From the IMG/VR virus record IMGVR_UViG_3300044712_000465, positions 1 through 38,997 of that record: a DNA stretch of 38,997 nt; one strand, 5' to 3'. Source of the DNA: a virus. Numbering within the stretch: the first letter of the stretch is position 1; each line of letters opens with the position of its first letter. Both the position numbers and the translations under genes were made by a program. A model generated the notes under the pieces. That model saw only the letters and a list, made by a program, of their open reading frames with translations, was not told the origin of the DNA and searched no databases. Below, piece by piece: positions 38,954 through 38,997 of this stretch.

Positions 38954-38997
38954 CTACATTTGAATAGTATCACACACACCTATTCTTTGTCAACAGA
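38929..38997 (-). promoter_or_regulatory. Early promoter copy 5 at contig end (duplicate of copy 4)
   Basis: The last 69 bases equal 36906-36974: -35 TTGACA (38988-38993), -10 TACTAT (38964-38969) and the 17-bp element (38935-38951). Here it stands before the YqaJ gene instead of the 36909 gene. The beginning of the window shows a different promoter (copy 1) in front of the same gene, so this one is either a variant, a recombinant, or an assembly chimera. Confidence 0.75.

Noticed and set aside
1-38997. Alternative genetic code (TGA or TAG read through)
   Set aside because: TGA ends 29125-29640 in an ATGA overlap and ends 2933-3271; TAG ends many genes with neighbours packed accordingly. Standard code 11 fits.
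1-38997. Bacteroidetes-type host by SD-less leaders
   Set aside because: The promoters are TTGACA/TATAAT-like and do not show the TTTG -33 / TAnnTTTG -7 pattern of Bacteroidetes; host left open.

Overview
The window looks like one essentially complete genome of a tailed, siphovirus-type phage. It is about 38.85 kb, very AT-rich (roughly 30% GC by eye, not counted), and nearly every base is coding. All credible genes lie on the minus strand, so transcription runs from high to low coordinates. Bases 1-99 repeat exactly at 38855-38953. That implies a circular or circularly permuted map with a unit of 38,854 bp and the join inside the YqaJ-type nuclease gene. The last 44 bases do not follow the start of the window but continue a second promoter copy found at 36906-36974, so two alternative junctions exist. 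The genetic code looks standard (TGA is a stop at 29125 and 2933). Few genes have a Shine-Dalgarno sequence; most starts sit behind A/T-rich leaders. Promoters are of the TTGACA / TACTAT type. No host can be named from this. I see no integrase, repressor, DNA polymerase, CRISPR array or insertion sequence.

Layout in transcription order. (1) Recombination and early genes, 38932 down to 35801: YqaJ-type exonuclease, several tiny unknown ORFs, a membrane protein, a secreted transglycosylase-like lysozyme and a degenerate class II tRNA-like gene. (2) 35675-33460: a coiled-coil protein resembling DUF1351, and two unknowns. (3) 33467-27560: a sugar cassette with four glycosyltransferase proteins (one with two catalytic domains), three SAM-dependent methyltransferase-like proteins and a polysaccharide-deacetylase-like protein, almost all overlapping or abutting. 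(4) 27579-25144: small membrane proteins, a ParB-like protein, a C5-cytosine methyltransferase, and the small and large terminase subunits. (5) Head: portal-MuF fusion and protease-capsid fusion, followed by a strong terminator. (6) Neck and tail: adaptors, tail completion protein, a 41-aa ORF, tail tube, a tail-assembly chaperone with a -1 frameshift extension, tape measure, distal tail, Gp37-like protein, baseplate and fibre proteins. (7) Lysis: membrane proteins of holin type and an endolysin-like protein with an SH3-like end. (8) Replication and recombination: a replication-initiator-like protein, RecT, and small zinc-ribbon proteins that run back to the YqaJ gene.

The most distinctive feature is a family of promoters at 79-138, 2878-2936, 3868-3918, 36912-36970 and the window end. 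All share a 17-bp element just downstream of the -10 box. In every internal copy the -35 box lies inside the 3' end of the preceding gene. Two copies also carry perfect palindromes across the spacer and -10. They look like a phage-wide regulon for the early genes. Other points are the sugar cassette, the tail chaperone frameshift, a long leader hairpin before the replication gene, and several micro-ORFs of 29-50 codons tied to their neighbours by TAATG or directly abutting junctions.
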